A stretch of 64,000 nucleotides of DNA from Chrysoporthe austroafricana (Eukaryota > Ascomycota > Sordariomycetes > Diaporthales > Cryphonectriaceae): positions 558,001-622,000 of the forward strand of contig JYIP02000011.1 in the NCBI GenBank assembly GCA_001051155.2, given 5' to 3'. Position 1 is the first letter of the stretch. Each line of letters opens with the position of its first letter. The position numbers and the translations under genes are program-made. The notes beneath the pieces were generated by a model. That model ran no database searches and had not been told where the DNA came from. It saw only the letters and a program-made list of their open reading frames with translations. Below are positions 1 through 11,462 of the stretch, one piece after another.

Positions 1-45
1 GGGGCTTGGTTTCTCCCGCCTTGCATATGCCTTGAGCGCTGAGAA
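1..45 (+). repeat. Copy of palindromic repeat family (TTGCATATG), partial
   Basis: A GCTTGGTTTCT-CCGCC lead-in is followed by TTGCATATG, matching the units seen near 5.2, 13.9 and 18.0 kb. The copy is cut by the window edge and lacks the second palindrome half. Just downstream, a 22-bp direct repeat (GCGCT-RAGAACCCTGT) occurs at about 36-58 and 97-118. Confidence 0.5.
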
Positions 46-443
46 CCCTGTCGCGGGCAAAACAGGGGTGAGGAGCGTACGGGGCCAGTATCGGGCGCTA
101 AGAACCCTGTTACGGGGGACCCCTTTCGTACGACCTATCGAATCCTACTTCGAACCATGTCCTGGCACGCTAGGTTCTCGATATATTTGCACGGTGGTAG
201 TAACCGTGATTCCACCTTCTGGGTTGGTAGTATTAGGCTGGGATCAGCAAAGAATAGAGGGTGGGGATTACAATGTAGCAAGTATCTGCGGATACGCTAT
301 TAGCTGGCATAAGCAGGGATAGGGCCGCGGAACCGGAATGAACCCGGGATGTACGCGAATCGCCCCTGATCGGGTCTGAATGGGAATTAGCGCCGCTTTC
401 AGCCTTTCCCGATTCAGCCGGAAAAAACCAGCCGTCAACGTTC

Positions 444-1242
444 ATGCAAAGCCCCTACGAAAATATGGACGCTCAGGATGAGCAGAGACCGGGTCAGTCG
501 TCCAACGATCTTGAGATCATTTTTTACCAGCCGGGGAATACGCCTCAATCGACCGCGCCGCACATCCGCCCAAGCTCGAAACAAGAACCGTGGCAGAGGC
601 TTGTGGATCAGATTAGCTCCGCTCCCTCCCAGCGCCTGCACGTAAAGGACCTACTTCAGGGTCTCTCAGCTTGTAATGGCGGAACCGAATTGGAAGTAGC
701 AAAGAACCTTGCAGCAACAATCGCTGGTAACAAAGAGAATCAACCTGTTCGGGTAATGCTACTGCTCAGCCTGTGCAAAGTGTTAGACTCGTCAGCACGC
801 TTTCCTTCCAAAGAAATCGAGCCTATTATCCAAACCTTGACCTCGACTAAGAGCTCAAGATCAAAATACCTTAATACCTTTATAACCGGGGCCCATCTTG
901 CGAACACAATTATATTCGAATGGGGTCAGAAGCAGGGCGGGGATGTCTTGCAGGAGCTCGACCGGGCCACACAAGTAGTATTACAGGGTAGGTGCGTGCG
1001 TCCTTCGGTTTGTATTACACACAATCTAACTTTACTCGTCTCTAGGCGGCCTGTCTGCCGGTCAATGGTCAACACTTGGCCAAAAGCGTACGCAGGTTAG
1101 AGACCGAGTGCTATCGAAGCCGTTGCCCGAGGTTCGACCGGATCCTAGCCGCCCACTACTCATCCCGCTTCTCATTAACCATATTATGAAGGGATTCTTC
1201 AAGTGTGTCACTCATCTTGGGTACACGAGAACGAAATACTGA
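444..1242 (+). CDS. Hypothetical protein, two exons, possibly decaying
   Basis: Exons 444-987 and 1046-1242 give about 246 residues. The 58-nt intron has a GTAGGT donor, a CTAAC branch point and a TCTCTAG acceptor, and the frame continues cleanly (phase 1). ATG at 444 is used; a second ATG at 465 is also plausible. The protein is hydrophilic with helical stretches in the middle, and I recognise no domain. After the stop, coding-like segments continue in other frames to about 1660, broken by stops. This stop may therefore be a lesion in a longer ancestral gene. No operon-like neighbours. Function unknown. Confidence 0.5.
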
Positions 1243-2214
1243 TAGCTGAGTGTTTAGGCTTGAAGATATCTGTCGCCACCTGGGGTATGGCGACAAGCTC
1301 ACTGAACTTATGGGGAAAGTGTCATATGAGACGGTATAGCCAACTAAGATAGGAAGTCGTATGGAGACCATCAACGACGTGATGCTATCCGATTGGTGAG
1401 CATCAAAATGAGGGATCATGCAAGATCCAGGAAGAAGCAACCCACCTTCCAGACCATTCATCACAGCCGTGGGAGATCGCGATACCTCCGGCATAGCGTA
1501 TTGGAAGTCGACCAGGTGCGAGTCAGGTCATTGCGGATAAAGATGTCTTGGCAAGAAATTTTGCAACTGGTCATGTTCGCGTCTCATCGTTTTGCCAGGG
1601 AGCAAGCGAGAAGATTCTAGCAACGATCGGTCAAGGCTGTCCTCAGTAGCGTCTTGAACAGCTTACTCCTTCCCGTCTTTAGTGATCCTTCAGCAGCATT
1701 ATCATGTACATATGGATAGCGTTCAAATCCGATCCCCTTGAGTATCATCCCTGCACCCGAAAATTCATGGATCTGCTGCCCCTGGTTGCATGGATTGTGT
1801 CATGTTACGAGCGTCATTTCAAAGATCTTCCCACGTTGGCGCGCTGCATGATAAGGGAGAGCATGTGCTAGGGCTGGATGATAGGGCAATGGGGAAGCGA
1901 ATGAGCGTACAAGGGCCCATGTTACCCAATACCGATAGACTGCTAGTGGGTGCCCGGGCGAGAGGGGGGGGGCTCTGATGATCCGTATGGACGACACCTG
2001 CCAATACTGGACTTCCGTCCAGTACCTTCCCTGATGCACTTAATACATAACATTTCACTCTCCTCGTTTATTTTCGTGAATTACAAGATTGCAGGCGAGA
2101 AATCATCACGCTAGCGAGGCTTTCCCTTCAATCAGCTAAATGCGGGCCACTTTTGCTAAGTAAGATTCAGTTGTGAATTTCTCCATCTCACAAAGTCATT
2201 AACGATAGCACCAC
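1243..2214. other. Gene-poor stretch with coding-like remnants
   Basis: Short coding-like pieces in more than one plus-strand frame to about 1660 may be the decayed 3' part of the preceding gene. Nothing further is recognised. Confidence 0.35.
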
Positions 2215-2451
2215 ATGGCTCCAATTCCTACATCGCAAACACATGAAGATGCCCTTACAAGGCGCCTCCAGGAAATCCTTGGGCCGAAACGGTCATTCTC
2301 GAAGATCACACTTGCCAATATGAGGGACAGGATGGCTATCGATGACACCACCCGCATCAAAACGTCTCGAAAAAGCTTCGAGATATCGGTAGAGAATTGT
2401 AAGGCTTTCATACCGGAATCCTCGAACGGCGCTGTGGTCTCGGTATACTGA
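2215..2451 (+). CDS. Small hypothetical ORF (78 aa)
   Basis: An ATG in good fungal context (CACCACATGGC) opens a 78-residue hydrophilic, basic frame ending at TGA. No domain is recognised, and no signal peptide or membrane segment is visible. It could be a lone exon of a decayed gene. Support is length, start context and unbiased amino-acid composition only. Confidence 0.3.
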   Translation: MAPIPTSQTHEDALTRRLQEILGPKRSFSKITLANMRDRMAIDDTTRIKTSRKSFEISVENCKAFIPESSNGAVVSVY

Positions 2452-4397
2452 TCTTACAGTACTTGCCAGAAGCGCCGATTACCAAAGTGGTATGTCCGAT
2501 GGTGGTAAGAGTACGCTACAGAACTCTGCTTCCATCGACTTATACGGCCGCTCAGCCCCTCAGGTAAGCTGAACAATTGTAACTCTGCATTTCCTCAACG
2601 GCCGCGCCTATGCTATAATTGCTAACATGAACAAAGAGCACGCACTGTGTTACGATCCAGTGTGCTAGCAAGACGAAGGTCGTTCGCTCTATCGGCATCC
2701 TCACTGGCGAACTCAAAAGAATCGAGCAGCCACTGCTATCAGCTACAGGCTGTTTACAGACGCTGGAACCGTAACTAGCTCTCGTCTGAGACAACAACAG
2801 CACATTCAGCTATATTGTAGAATCAGGAGGAATGAATCATATGGACTGCACCGGCGAGATTCGAATACAAATCTCCCTGGTATCAAGTTACGCATTGAAT
2901 CACGTCTTTGCCAGCTTTTTGGCAGCGGTCAAGGGTTATGCTCACAACAGTAATAGACGGCCTCCTTGGCTCTTGGAGACAGAGAAGCAATCACCAGATT
3001 CGCTTCACTCACAATTTTCAAGTTGATAGCCGTATAACTTCCTACAACCCATTATCATTGATAGCCAATTGTAATAGCCCTACCCGCTGTAGCTTCATCG
3101 CCTTTCTTGTAGGTGTCCAAACCAAAGTATAGACCTCTTCAAACTTCTGTACAAGCGGGCCCTTCATTCACTTTGTGGCTACCACTACTGTGGCACGATG
3201 TATTGTATCTCGCTATCCACAATCTTCATCTCCCTATGTAAATCTTGCTCCTGCCTGAAAGTACGAACATGGTCCTACGGAATATTCTCGGCAAGTTACA
3301 CGCCGGGCGTCCCGTCCGTCCATAGGATTTCAACCAGGGGCCTGTCGCATAACGCATTCAGCCGAAATAAGTGGTGATATTCATGCAACTCCAGCCCTTC
3401 GGATCCGGTTGGAGACCGAAAGCGCCAGGCTTGCTTGGTAAAAACTCTCCACGCCATCCTCTCGAGTCCAATACAGCCAGCCGGCCATCAGACTATTAGA
3501 CCGTAGTGCGTGTCGTCTATGTTCCTACAGGAGCTCTGCAGCTTTCTCGACCCACTTCATGAGGGGTCCCTCCCGCTTTCATCGACCTATCCCCGAACGG
3601 AGTGCTGCGCCAGCACTGACGTCAGGCTCACAATGCAGCACGAAGGCGCACCCAATGCAGGCCGTGCCTAGCATCTTGCGGTCGACCCTTGACATTCACC
3701 AACAATGGGTGCCGCCTAGTACCTCCTTGGGCTTGACTTTGGGCGAAGCCGGTGCACTAGTGTCCGAATCTCCTGCTTCAACCTCAAAATGCTATACTGC
3801 TGTAGGAAGGTCTGCCGCTTAGGCTTACATTAGGTAGCATTGACTAGGAATCTGCTTTGTCCGGCATCTGATTGCCCCAGCTCCTGTCGACCGAGCGATG
3901 CTGCTCCGTGGGTCTTTACCCGTCCCAGCGCCTTATCTGGGTTTTGCTGGCATATGTCAGACGGTTGCGCCCTGCGGATGTTGTCATACGTACGCGGAAG
4001 GGCATGGTATCATATTCAGATCTAGCAAAAGTGCAGAAGCCTCTGTCCTCAGTCATTCTCTTTGGCCAGTTTAGCAGGGGAGAATGAAACCTAGTGATGG
4101 AGGCAGCGAATGAGCAAGGTGAAGATGAACAAAGCAAGAATATCATAAGCGCGAGAGCTGGCATTGAGGAAAGTGCAGATTCTATCCTACATTTGTAAAT
4201 GGCAAAGCACTCAGGAATGGGATTAGAGATGCGCGGGACGAACATGAAAGTGCAGTGGTCGTGCTGCAGCGTTCGGCACTTGCTGTTCTTATTTTGCAAG
4301 AAGGACTTATCTTTTCCCATCAGGTGGTTCATCAGATCTAACATAATAGCATCAGTGCCACAGCTTCGTAAGCGTGCTAAGGCACACAGGCTGCGAT
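2452..4397. other. Gene-poor stretch, no confident gene
   Basis: Only short frames are present. A plus-strand stretch near 2810-2950 reads weakly like a degraded protein fragment but is too short and broken to assign. No tRNA-like or repeat structure was recognised. Confidence 0.4.
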
Positions 4398-4575
4398 TTC
4401 TGAAATCAAGGATCGCGCAGCTTGATATGCTTACGATCCTTCCGCGACTGTAGCATAGGGCAATCTCTGCGCTGGTTCTGGGACTGACGAAGATCCTAGG
4501 GACTAACTCTGTAGGTTTCATGCAGAAAGCTTTGCAGATTCGCAAAATCGGCGTGTGGGGCCGGTAGCAGACGAG
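4398..4575 (+). repeat. Dispersed 180-bp repeat, copy 1
   Basis: This segment aligns by eye with 14836-14995 (same strand) and with the reverse complement of 13478-13680. Shared blocks include GATCGCGCA-CTTGA, CGACTGT-GCATAGG, GCAATC-CTGCGC, CTTTGCAGATTC and CGG-GTGGGGCCGGT. No terminal inverted repeat is evident, and class is unknown (SINE-like or truncated element). The middle portion varies most between copies. Confidence 0.75.
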
Positions 4576-5222
4576 GCTCATAATGCTTCCTATTTCTTCA
4601 TAGGGCTACATTTGCTCAGCTTGCAACTTCGCTTTTGGGACAAGATACAGGAACTTGGAAATGGAAACTGCAAGTATAGTTCGTTACGTACTCAGGGCAA
4701 CGAAGCCGTGGACAGGCTGGTAACATGGGTTACGGACTCTGAGAACGAAAGAACGGGCTCTCGTCGACCGGGGGTTCGTTGACCGGGGTGACTGCTCGCG
4801 CGCTAGGCGAGCATGTTTGAAAGCCATGCAGGCTCGTACCATATGGCATATACCCTGTCTGAAAATCGTGAAGGCTGTGTTCCATATTGATGGCAAAGCC
4901 GAAAAGTACCTCGCCAATGCAGAAGACGAAATTATCTACAAGCTGATCGGACCAGTTGCTTGATGATGCGGTCGATATGTATATGTTACCTCCGGCGATG
5001 GAGCAGTTATGCATTCACTATGCCGCCTTTGTAGTCGAGCCAATTAGTCACAACGTAGTGCTTGACGACGAATGAGCGAGACGCCGTCGTAGGGACCCGT
5101 TAGGCTGAAGAGACGCAAGGACTCAACGCCCGTTCTCTGACGTTCTATTACGATCTGAATGAAACGGGGTCCTGCATCTGCAGGCATACAAAAGGCGGCA
5201 AAAATCTATACCTGTTTGAGGA
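4576..5222. other. Gene-poor stretch
   Basis: Short overlapping frames occur on both strands at 4700-5050, without recognisable domains. Nothing else seen. Confidence 0.35.
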
Positions 5223-5275
5223 CAACACACCTTGCATATGCACATGCAAGGCGGCAGAAATCAAGCCTTTTTGGG
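5223..5275 (-). repeat. Palindromic repeat family copy, inverted
   Basis: CTTGCATATGCACATGCAAGGCGG followed by CAGAAATCAAGCC is the reverse complement of the unit GGTTTGGTTTCTGCCGCC-TTGCATATGCATATGCAA found near 13.9 and 18.0 kb. The core is a near-perfect alternating purine/pyrimidine palindrome. Confidence 0.65.
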
Positions 5276-5487
5276 AATAAGCGGATTGCTGAGATTCTTC
5301 TATTGGCTACTACATTCTTTGCGGATGATACTGCGCTGAAGATGGAGTCGCGCCCCTGTCGGTGAGATTAGCTCGGATATATGTCGCTCAACAAACATTA
5401 CATGGCAAGTTACTATGCGCAAAGATACGCAAAATCCTAAGCATTGAGATGATTACCGGTATATCGATCTTTTCTCTTCAGAAAGCA

Positions 5488-5870
5488 GAAGACGATTCTG
5501 CAACTGCCGATTTGTTATCTTTTGGAGCATCGTTCTTCTGAGTGCTGTTCTGGATATGCATTCATTACGACGGGCCAGATGACAAAGGCGGAGTAATTTT
5601 ACAGTTTGACAAATGGAATTTCGTCGATGTAACGGAATTAAGTAAGACAAAGATTGGCGCCATTTCCGAGGAGAATGTTTTCCTGGAGGCTTTGACGGAA
5701 TTTTTTACCAAATATTATAAGCCGCTAATCCTATGGCTCAATCGACTAAGGAAGGCAGTATTCACGGACGCGAAGAGGTGGAAGAAGGCGGATTTAGGGC
5801 TGTATTCTTCGATGAGAGATATCCTTCGCGAAGCCCAGAAGGATACAAAAGTTCTAGCATCAATCTCTCT
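5488..5870 (+). pseudogene. Unrecognised gene fragment with in-frame stop
   Basis: A splice-acceptor-like pyrimidine tract (TTTTCTCTTCAG) ends at 5487. One continuous frame follows, interrupted by TGA at about 5539-5541 and then open past 5870. The predicted protein is amphipathic, rich in Trp, Phe and Lys, and looks coding, but no start codon or family is identifiable. CGA to TGA would explain the stop as a C-to-T change. Treat as an exon of a decayed gene of unknown function. Confidence 0.3.
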
Positions 5871-6069
5871 ATTTCCCCCTTCCCTCCTTCGCCAACAAAC
5901 GCCAGCCGCTACGTCGTGGTCCCAATCAGAGCCTTCGGCGCAAGGCCGGAGTATTGATGCCGTCGTTCCTCTCTATCTGAACACTCTTCCTATTAGGCAT
6001 ACTTCATCCGGATTAGTCATCGGGGTCAACAGAACTCACGACCAAGGAAGATGCTCGGCTCTCGGCAAC

Positions 6070-6315
6070 CTAAGGAGGGATCACGTTGTGGTAATTTCTG
6101 TTCGGTCGTTGCTGATACCGGTAGACGAGGTCCTGACGCAGATCGGCGCCGTATTCACCCGCCCAGATATCGGCAATTTCCTTTGCAACCTCGCTACTCA
6201 CATCGCTCCAGTCCACACGAGCAGTCTCGCTCTCGTTCCTCGCTAGCGTGGTGATGTCAAAGCGATGCCCTGCCCATATACCCCTTGAGACAAACGTCCT
6301 GATCCATAATAGTAA
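6070..6315 (-). CDS. Coding-like fragment, function unknown
   Basis: A minus-strand frame of about 80 residues has plausible protein composition and no ATG at its upstream end, so it would have to be an internal or 3' exon. It overlaps the tail of a plus-strand frame, and I cannot decide which is real. No domain recognised. Confidence 0.2.
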   Translation of the reverse strand, partial: LLLWIRTFVSRGIWAGHRFDITTLARNESETARVDWSDVSSEVAKEIADIWAGEYGADLRQDLVYRYQQRPNRNYHNVIPP

Positions 6316-6369
6316 GGCCAATCGTCAATATAGTCTTCTTAGATTGGCGTTACGTCTCTTAGTACAAAG

Positions 6370-6897
6370 CTAAGATTTGTGCCACTCAGCATTGTCACAA
6401 AGCGGGAGGATGACGGGAAGTGGTTGCAAAGTCTGCGTCCAATCGCCGTGTAGAAAGATAGAGCCGTGAACGTCAAGGCTTCCGGCATTAAAGTGTGAAG
6501 GTGGAGTTGCCAGAAAGCCGCCTTGAACGTCATGCTGGGTGAAATACGAGACGACACGGTAGGATAGACCATTTCGAGGCAGGTCAATGACTTTTCGAAT
6601 CAGGCCTCCTTTCTTAGGCTTGCTCCCCTTTCTACCATTTAACTCATGGTAAATATAAAAGCCTTCTGACTTGTAACGTCGAGTCCAAGATCGGCCGTCT
6701 ATCCAGCGTTTAATGTTTGAAGTACTCTTGTTGTAGATAAATATGTTTCCGCTGTTGATGAGAGCTTGCTGCTCGTTTTTCCGCAGCCGTCGTGGCAACT
6801 GGGGCAAGAAGCCTTCAATGCAGGCATCCAGAAGGAAGTGAGCATCTTCGAGGTTGCTAATGTAACCCATATAAGTTACATGAACAGTATTGTCCAT
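6370..6897 (-). CDS. WOPR-domain (Gti1/Pac2 family) transcriptional regulator, short form
   Basis: Single exon of 175 aa starting at ATG 6897. The N-terminal WOPRa-like block is clear: a YMGYISNLEDA motif, then LLDACIEGFLPQLPRRL, a SGNIFIYN strand and the signature RRW/KRW-IDGRSWT-R. A second block with GGLIRKV...YRVVSYF corresponds to WOPRb (family pattern GLIKQ...LHLISYY). Gti1/Pac2/Wor1/Ryp1/Sge1 proteins bind DNA and control morphological switching, conidiation and virulence-associated genes in the nucleus. Most members exceed 350 aa and carry a long low-complexity C terminus, which is absent here. This is a natural short paralogue or a truncated copy. The frame is intact. It lies upstream of and on the same strand as a Zn2Cys6 regulator, with 1.4 kb between them. 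Confidence 0.85.
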   Translation of the reverse strand: MDNTVHVTYMGYISNLEDAHFLLDACIEGFLPQLPRRLRKNEQQALINSGNIFIYNKSTSNIKRWIDGRSWTRRYKSEGFYIYHELNGRKGSKPKKGGLIRKVIDLPRNGLSYRVVSYFTQHDVQGGFLATPPSHFNAGSLDVHGSIFLHGDWTQTLQPLPVILPLCDNAEWHKS

Positions 6898-8252
6898 AAC
6901 GGAGCGCGAAGCGACACACAAGCCTGTTCGTTCAACTCAAGGTTGGCAAATGAATCCCGCTGGGGGCTTTTGATATCGAGTAGAGCTGTAGCAAATATAG
7001 GGTACACTTATTAATTGTCAAAGCTCGTATATTCAAATATTTATCTATTAGGGGCGTCCCTAAGACAGCAAAAATCGAATAGACGTGAGTTCATTTCCGG
7101 CGTATATAGGTAAGAGAAGTCTTAATAAGCTTTGTTTTTGGAATCAATAACGGCTTTGCACCTTCCTAACAGTTCGATAGCTATCCGGCAGTTAACTTGT
7201 TACTGAGTATTACATACGTCTTATAGCCTAATGACTGGATTTAAATATTATATTCCATAATTCTTCAATACGCCCTGTATGGCTGTCGCCCTGGACTTTC
7301 TAGAGTTTCATATGACAGCCAGTTTGACACTAGCATCTATATCTCTTCGAATAATCAGCTTGCTTGGAGCAGTTACTTTTGTGGCATGACAAATCGCAAG
7401 TCGCTGGGACGGAATAAAATTTTGTGGCAAGACCGGACCAGAGACGCAGCATGAGCTGATTAGAAGCCGATTTTGAAGGTCGAGTACCGAGAAAGCGTTG
7501 TGGCGCTTTGCGGAGCGAGGATACGAAAGAGCGGGCCCACATAAACGGCATGCCTGCTGACGCGTCTTGACTACCGTCTAAAAGTTCGTGCGCCCGCTTT
7601 GCCCAAGAATGGCTGTGGTTAAGGTTTCCTTCAGCACGAGATGTGAGACACGGCGCGTTTTCAAGTACGCTTACAGCAGAAGTTATCTAGTGATATGCGA
7701 ATCCGCAAGCCGACGGCAAAGATGCCTAATAGGTTGTTTACAAGGGGATCGTGCCTAAGAAGAACGGCTATACCTGCCGTGAGGGTTACAGCGCTATGCC
7801 TGGTATTTCCAGGGACAACTTCCCGTCTTAACTGGACCCAGCCAGCCGTCCTTCCTTGAAGCGTCCAGCAGGCGTCGATGCCAAGAACTTGGAAAAATTC
7901 TTTTATCGATTAATGGAAAACAAAAGCAGAAGTCGCCCTTGAGACTTCCACTACATTGCGAGCCATAAGCGTCTCAGTCCCGCAGCCTTGCCTTAGGTAC
8001 ACTACTAATTGAGTCTGTACGACCAAGAGGCTCTAGTTCAGGAACTGCAATACGGCATATAGCACCTCCTTACGCTGCAAAGACATGAGGCGTAGCAAGC
8101 GGGCCTACCGAAAACAGACATAGTGATTGTTCTAGAGCAATTCCATGCACGACTCAGCTAAGCTGTTCCAATTTATCCCGCTGTCTACCACCACAAGGCC
8201 GCCCATGCCGCAGAAAGTCCGAAGTCCTTGAGCACTACATGCAGAGTTCGAG
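6898..8252. other. Intergenic, no gene recognised
   Basis: AT-rich in 7000-7300 and more balanced afterwards. This is the likely promoter side of the WOPR gene and the terminator side of the Zn2Cys6 gene. No repeat copy or coding frame is convincing. Confidence 0.4.
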
Positions 8253-11200
8253 CTATTCATGTTGGTGTGCGGGCTGAACTCTGTCCTTGATTGGGGTCGG
8301 CTCTTCAGGTACGGCTGGGGTCCTACTGCGAACCGTGGTCTGCAACATCGGAATATGAAGGGATACGTCTTTTCCGTGCCGCAGTGTGTGCTCTGGCGGT
8401 ATGGAATCGAGCAGTCCTTTCAATATCCTCAAGTCAACATACAGGCTGCTCAAGTCCTGGGCGACGCTTTCAAGGAACTCAATGGTCTTTATGAACATCT
8501 GTCGCAGGCTCTGCTCGTCGATGAACTTCCCGAGCACCGGATCCTCGTACGCAGCACGAAGCGTAATGAGGTTGCCCCATTGTCTGTGGCTCTGGTCAAA
8601 CGGATTTCCCAACAATAATGAGGACGCATGGATCTCTTACGCATGTGCTGTCCCAAAGGGATTGAGGAGGATAAAGCGCCTGTCTCTCAGGCCGTGGAAG
8701 GCCTGGGTGCTCTGTATCAACGCGTTAAGTCCCTTTTTAGCACAATCAATAAACCCCGGAGGAAAACCATCTAGGTCTTCGACGTCCATATAATCGTGCA
8801 GTAACGTGCATTGTGGAAGATCGCGCGACGCCTCCGGATAACATCGGCCATACGACCACCGCATGACGTTCTCGATGTATGGACGGTAGGTGATGATATT
8901 GGCCTCCCAAAATTTGGCGCGAAAGCGGGCGTGCATGATATTTTCGGCGGGATCGTCGTCTATATTGAAAGTAAATTTCATAGCCCATGCGTCCCTTTTC
9001 GCCAGCATTGTTTCAAAGTTCTTAGTGACAAATTTTTGTTCCTCATTCCCAGGCTTGCGCTTGGGATTATAGAGCTGACCGGATATCTCGTTCATCTGCT
9101 TGCGCAGGTAGAGCTGCGCCATATAACTGTTGATGACCTCTTCCGAGAATCCTAGCTCCTTATGAAGGACTGCCAGATTAGGGTACGGCAGGATGTTTGT
9201 GTATTGGAGGATGCCCGATGGAAGCAGGTTCAATTCGGCGAGAAGGTCGCTGCGGCTATTAGCGTTATGCTTCTCTGGGAGATGGAGATGCTGCCTCCTC
9301 ACCTCTCTAGTTGGAAACAACTCCAGAATGTAACCAGTTTCCGGTTGTCTCTGATCGACAAAGTCTTCTTACAGTTAACGTCCAGATGCAAGCTCAATTC
9401 ATGCATGTCACTAAAACTAGTCAGCAATGTCTAGATATACGTAGAACGTACAAGGTATACTTGCGGCTGAAGTTTGTCTATAATCATCTGGCTGGCAAAC
9501 CTAATGTGACGAAAGCTAGCAATGACACGCCCTAACTGCCCGTAGTATAGACATGCGAGGACATGTGCCTGGATTTGGCTCAGCTCGTAGCTTCCGAAGT
9601 GGTTGCCGAGTATGTTTGTTGCGCAGGCGAAGTATTCGAGACCCGGAATGGCCTCGTAGTTCCTGTTGGGCGGTGCAGGCGAAGCTGCGCCGGGGGCGCT
9701 CCATGTGCCCAAGGCCTGTACAGACGACCGCTGGCTTGCGATAGGCCGGTCGCGATCCTTGAGAGATGGCAGCCAAGCGTGTTTCAGCGATTGTGGGACT
9801 GCGCTGGCCAGAGAGGCGCTCTGGTTGGGTGATGTATCGTGGCCATGTGAGACGGCTGGTAAGCCGTAACTTTGAGGTATATCTTTTTCGACCACTTCAG
9901 GGAGCTTTCTCTGCCTCCATGAGCAGAATTTGCCCAGTGCCAGCACCAGAAGCACCAAGGCGTGTTTAGAAGACCGCTGGGGTCTGCTTCTTTTGAAAGG
10001 CGGGCCTGATTTGGCGTCATTCGGTGCATGTGATTGTTTTCGCTTCCTGTCGAGCTTGGGGTGGATGGACTGTGGGGTCTCTTCTGGCGCGCTGACAGAT
10101 GGAGCCTGAGCGGTCGCCTCTTCAGCACCGACATCGTCGAGGAAAGCAACGACCAAGGCATCAAGATCATGCGGGGGGATTAAAGGATGCATGTTCTGTA
10201 TGTGAGCTTTGAAACACCCCACGTAGTGCCACACTTCTCCTTCGTCGAAGTCACACGGACTTTCCGTCGGAACCAGTTTTGCTTTCAAATCACCGGGCAG
10301 GCTTCTTGGCAGCGCCGGGTCTCTTACAGGTCCCCTGTCTTTTCCGGTTGAGGGATACGGATAGTCGCTAGTCTGTGAACTCTCATCGGCAAGATTTGCG
10401 TGGTCAGAAGTCAGGATCGCCTCAGTCGATATTTCCCTGGAGCCATCAGCGCGCCCGGTCAGAGAAAAGTCGCCGCGGCGTTCCTCCTGAAGTTGTGGAT
10501 AATTATTGATATACTGGATGCCCTCCTTTTCCAACATGGGTCCCACCAATCTTCGAATTGATGGCCATGAGAGCAGAAAACTCGCCGGGGTCGTATGGTC
10601 AGAGGGAAATGGCGGCTCATGAGGTCGGATTATTGCTTTCGATAGCTTTTCATCTCTCTCTTCCCTATCCAGTAATCGCATCCTCTTGATAGCGGACTTT
10701 GAATCCAGAGTATTGCCGTTTGCTAGTAGTCCGTCACTGGTTAGGGATGAGACCGTCTCTTCCACGTCGTGCATCTGGATCATAGGAGATACCGGGAGAG
10801 ATATGTCTGCTGGACGGGGAGCGTCTGATACACGGGTCACGTCCTTGACCCCGGGCCGCGCAAAGCGCTGCAAATGGGGAATCGAGCGCGCTTGCACACC
10901 GCTTTTGAGGTCTTGTATCGCGTCCTTCGCTGCCACAATCTCGGCATGTATCTTTTTTTTATCATCCATAAGCAGTCTTTCAATTCCATGTAGAAGGGCC
11001 TGGGTCGCCTTGCCCTGCCTGTAGAGTTCATGGTTAGACTGAATGGCTCCTCTTCTCCTCTTTACCTTCCCCCTCTCTGTTGCTCTCCTGTCCTTGGAAA
11101 TTAGAACTTACGGTTGTGGAGCGGGTTCGCGGTACTTGCACTCGAGTCTTTTCTTGTGGCATTCTTCACACGGCTTGTTCCCATCGCATTTCACCTTACG

Positions 11201-11462
11201 CTGCCGACAGCCAATGCAGGCCTTCAACCAAACTTAGCAAGCCTTCTGCTCAGAAGGGATACATATATATCTCAGGAATACATACCTCTGCGACCCGTAG
11301 TAATTTCTGCCTTGAAAATAAGGGCCCGTAGGAAACGGGTAGGTGAGGGCCATCTGGTCCCATAGCCGGCAGAAAATACATCTGGATCTGCTCATATGAA
11401 GTTTCTCCAAGGCTAGAAGAAGCTAGGGGTGGCTGCGGCCAAGATTCGTCGTCGTAGTCCAT
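8253..11462 (-). CDS. Zn(II)2Cys6 fungal transcription factor, six exons, one GC-AG intron
   Basis: Exons 11286-11462, 11112-11221, 9465-11018, 9303-9410, 8641-9255 and 8253-8583 join in frame to 964 aa. The binuclear zinc cluster is complete: six Cys at about residues 61, 64, 71, 77, 80 and 87 (C-x2-C-x6-C-x5-C-x2-C-x6-C), starting ACIGCRQRKVKC. A short helical linker follows, then a long Ser/Pro-rich region. The middle homology region is typical of the family: IQAHVLACLYYGQLGR, then FWSCFQLES, LLAELNLLPSGI, and NPFGTAHAQWGNL near the C terminus. Intron 3 (9411-9464) uses GCAAGT...TTTTAG; a GT donor there would put the frame into a stop. It should act as a nuclear DNA-binding regulator. No metabolic cluster lies beside it, so the target pathway is unknown. 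Confidence 0.93.
9411..9464 (-). promoter_or_regulatory. Non-canonical GC-AG intron in the Zn2Cys6 gene
   Basis: Only a GCAAGT donor one codon upstream of the nearby GTATAC restores the reading frame (CC|T codon) into the conserved block that ends at the FWSCFQLES motif. GCAAGT is the usual GC-AG donor consensus. The intron is 54 nt with a TTGCTGACTAG branch region. Confidence 0.75.

Noticed and set aside
2810..2950. Possible protein fragment resembling a fungal helical N-terminal domain
   Set aside because: Too short and interrupted to support a family.
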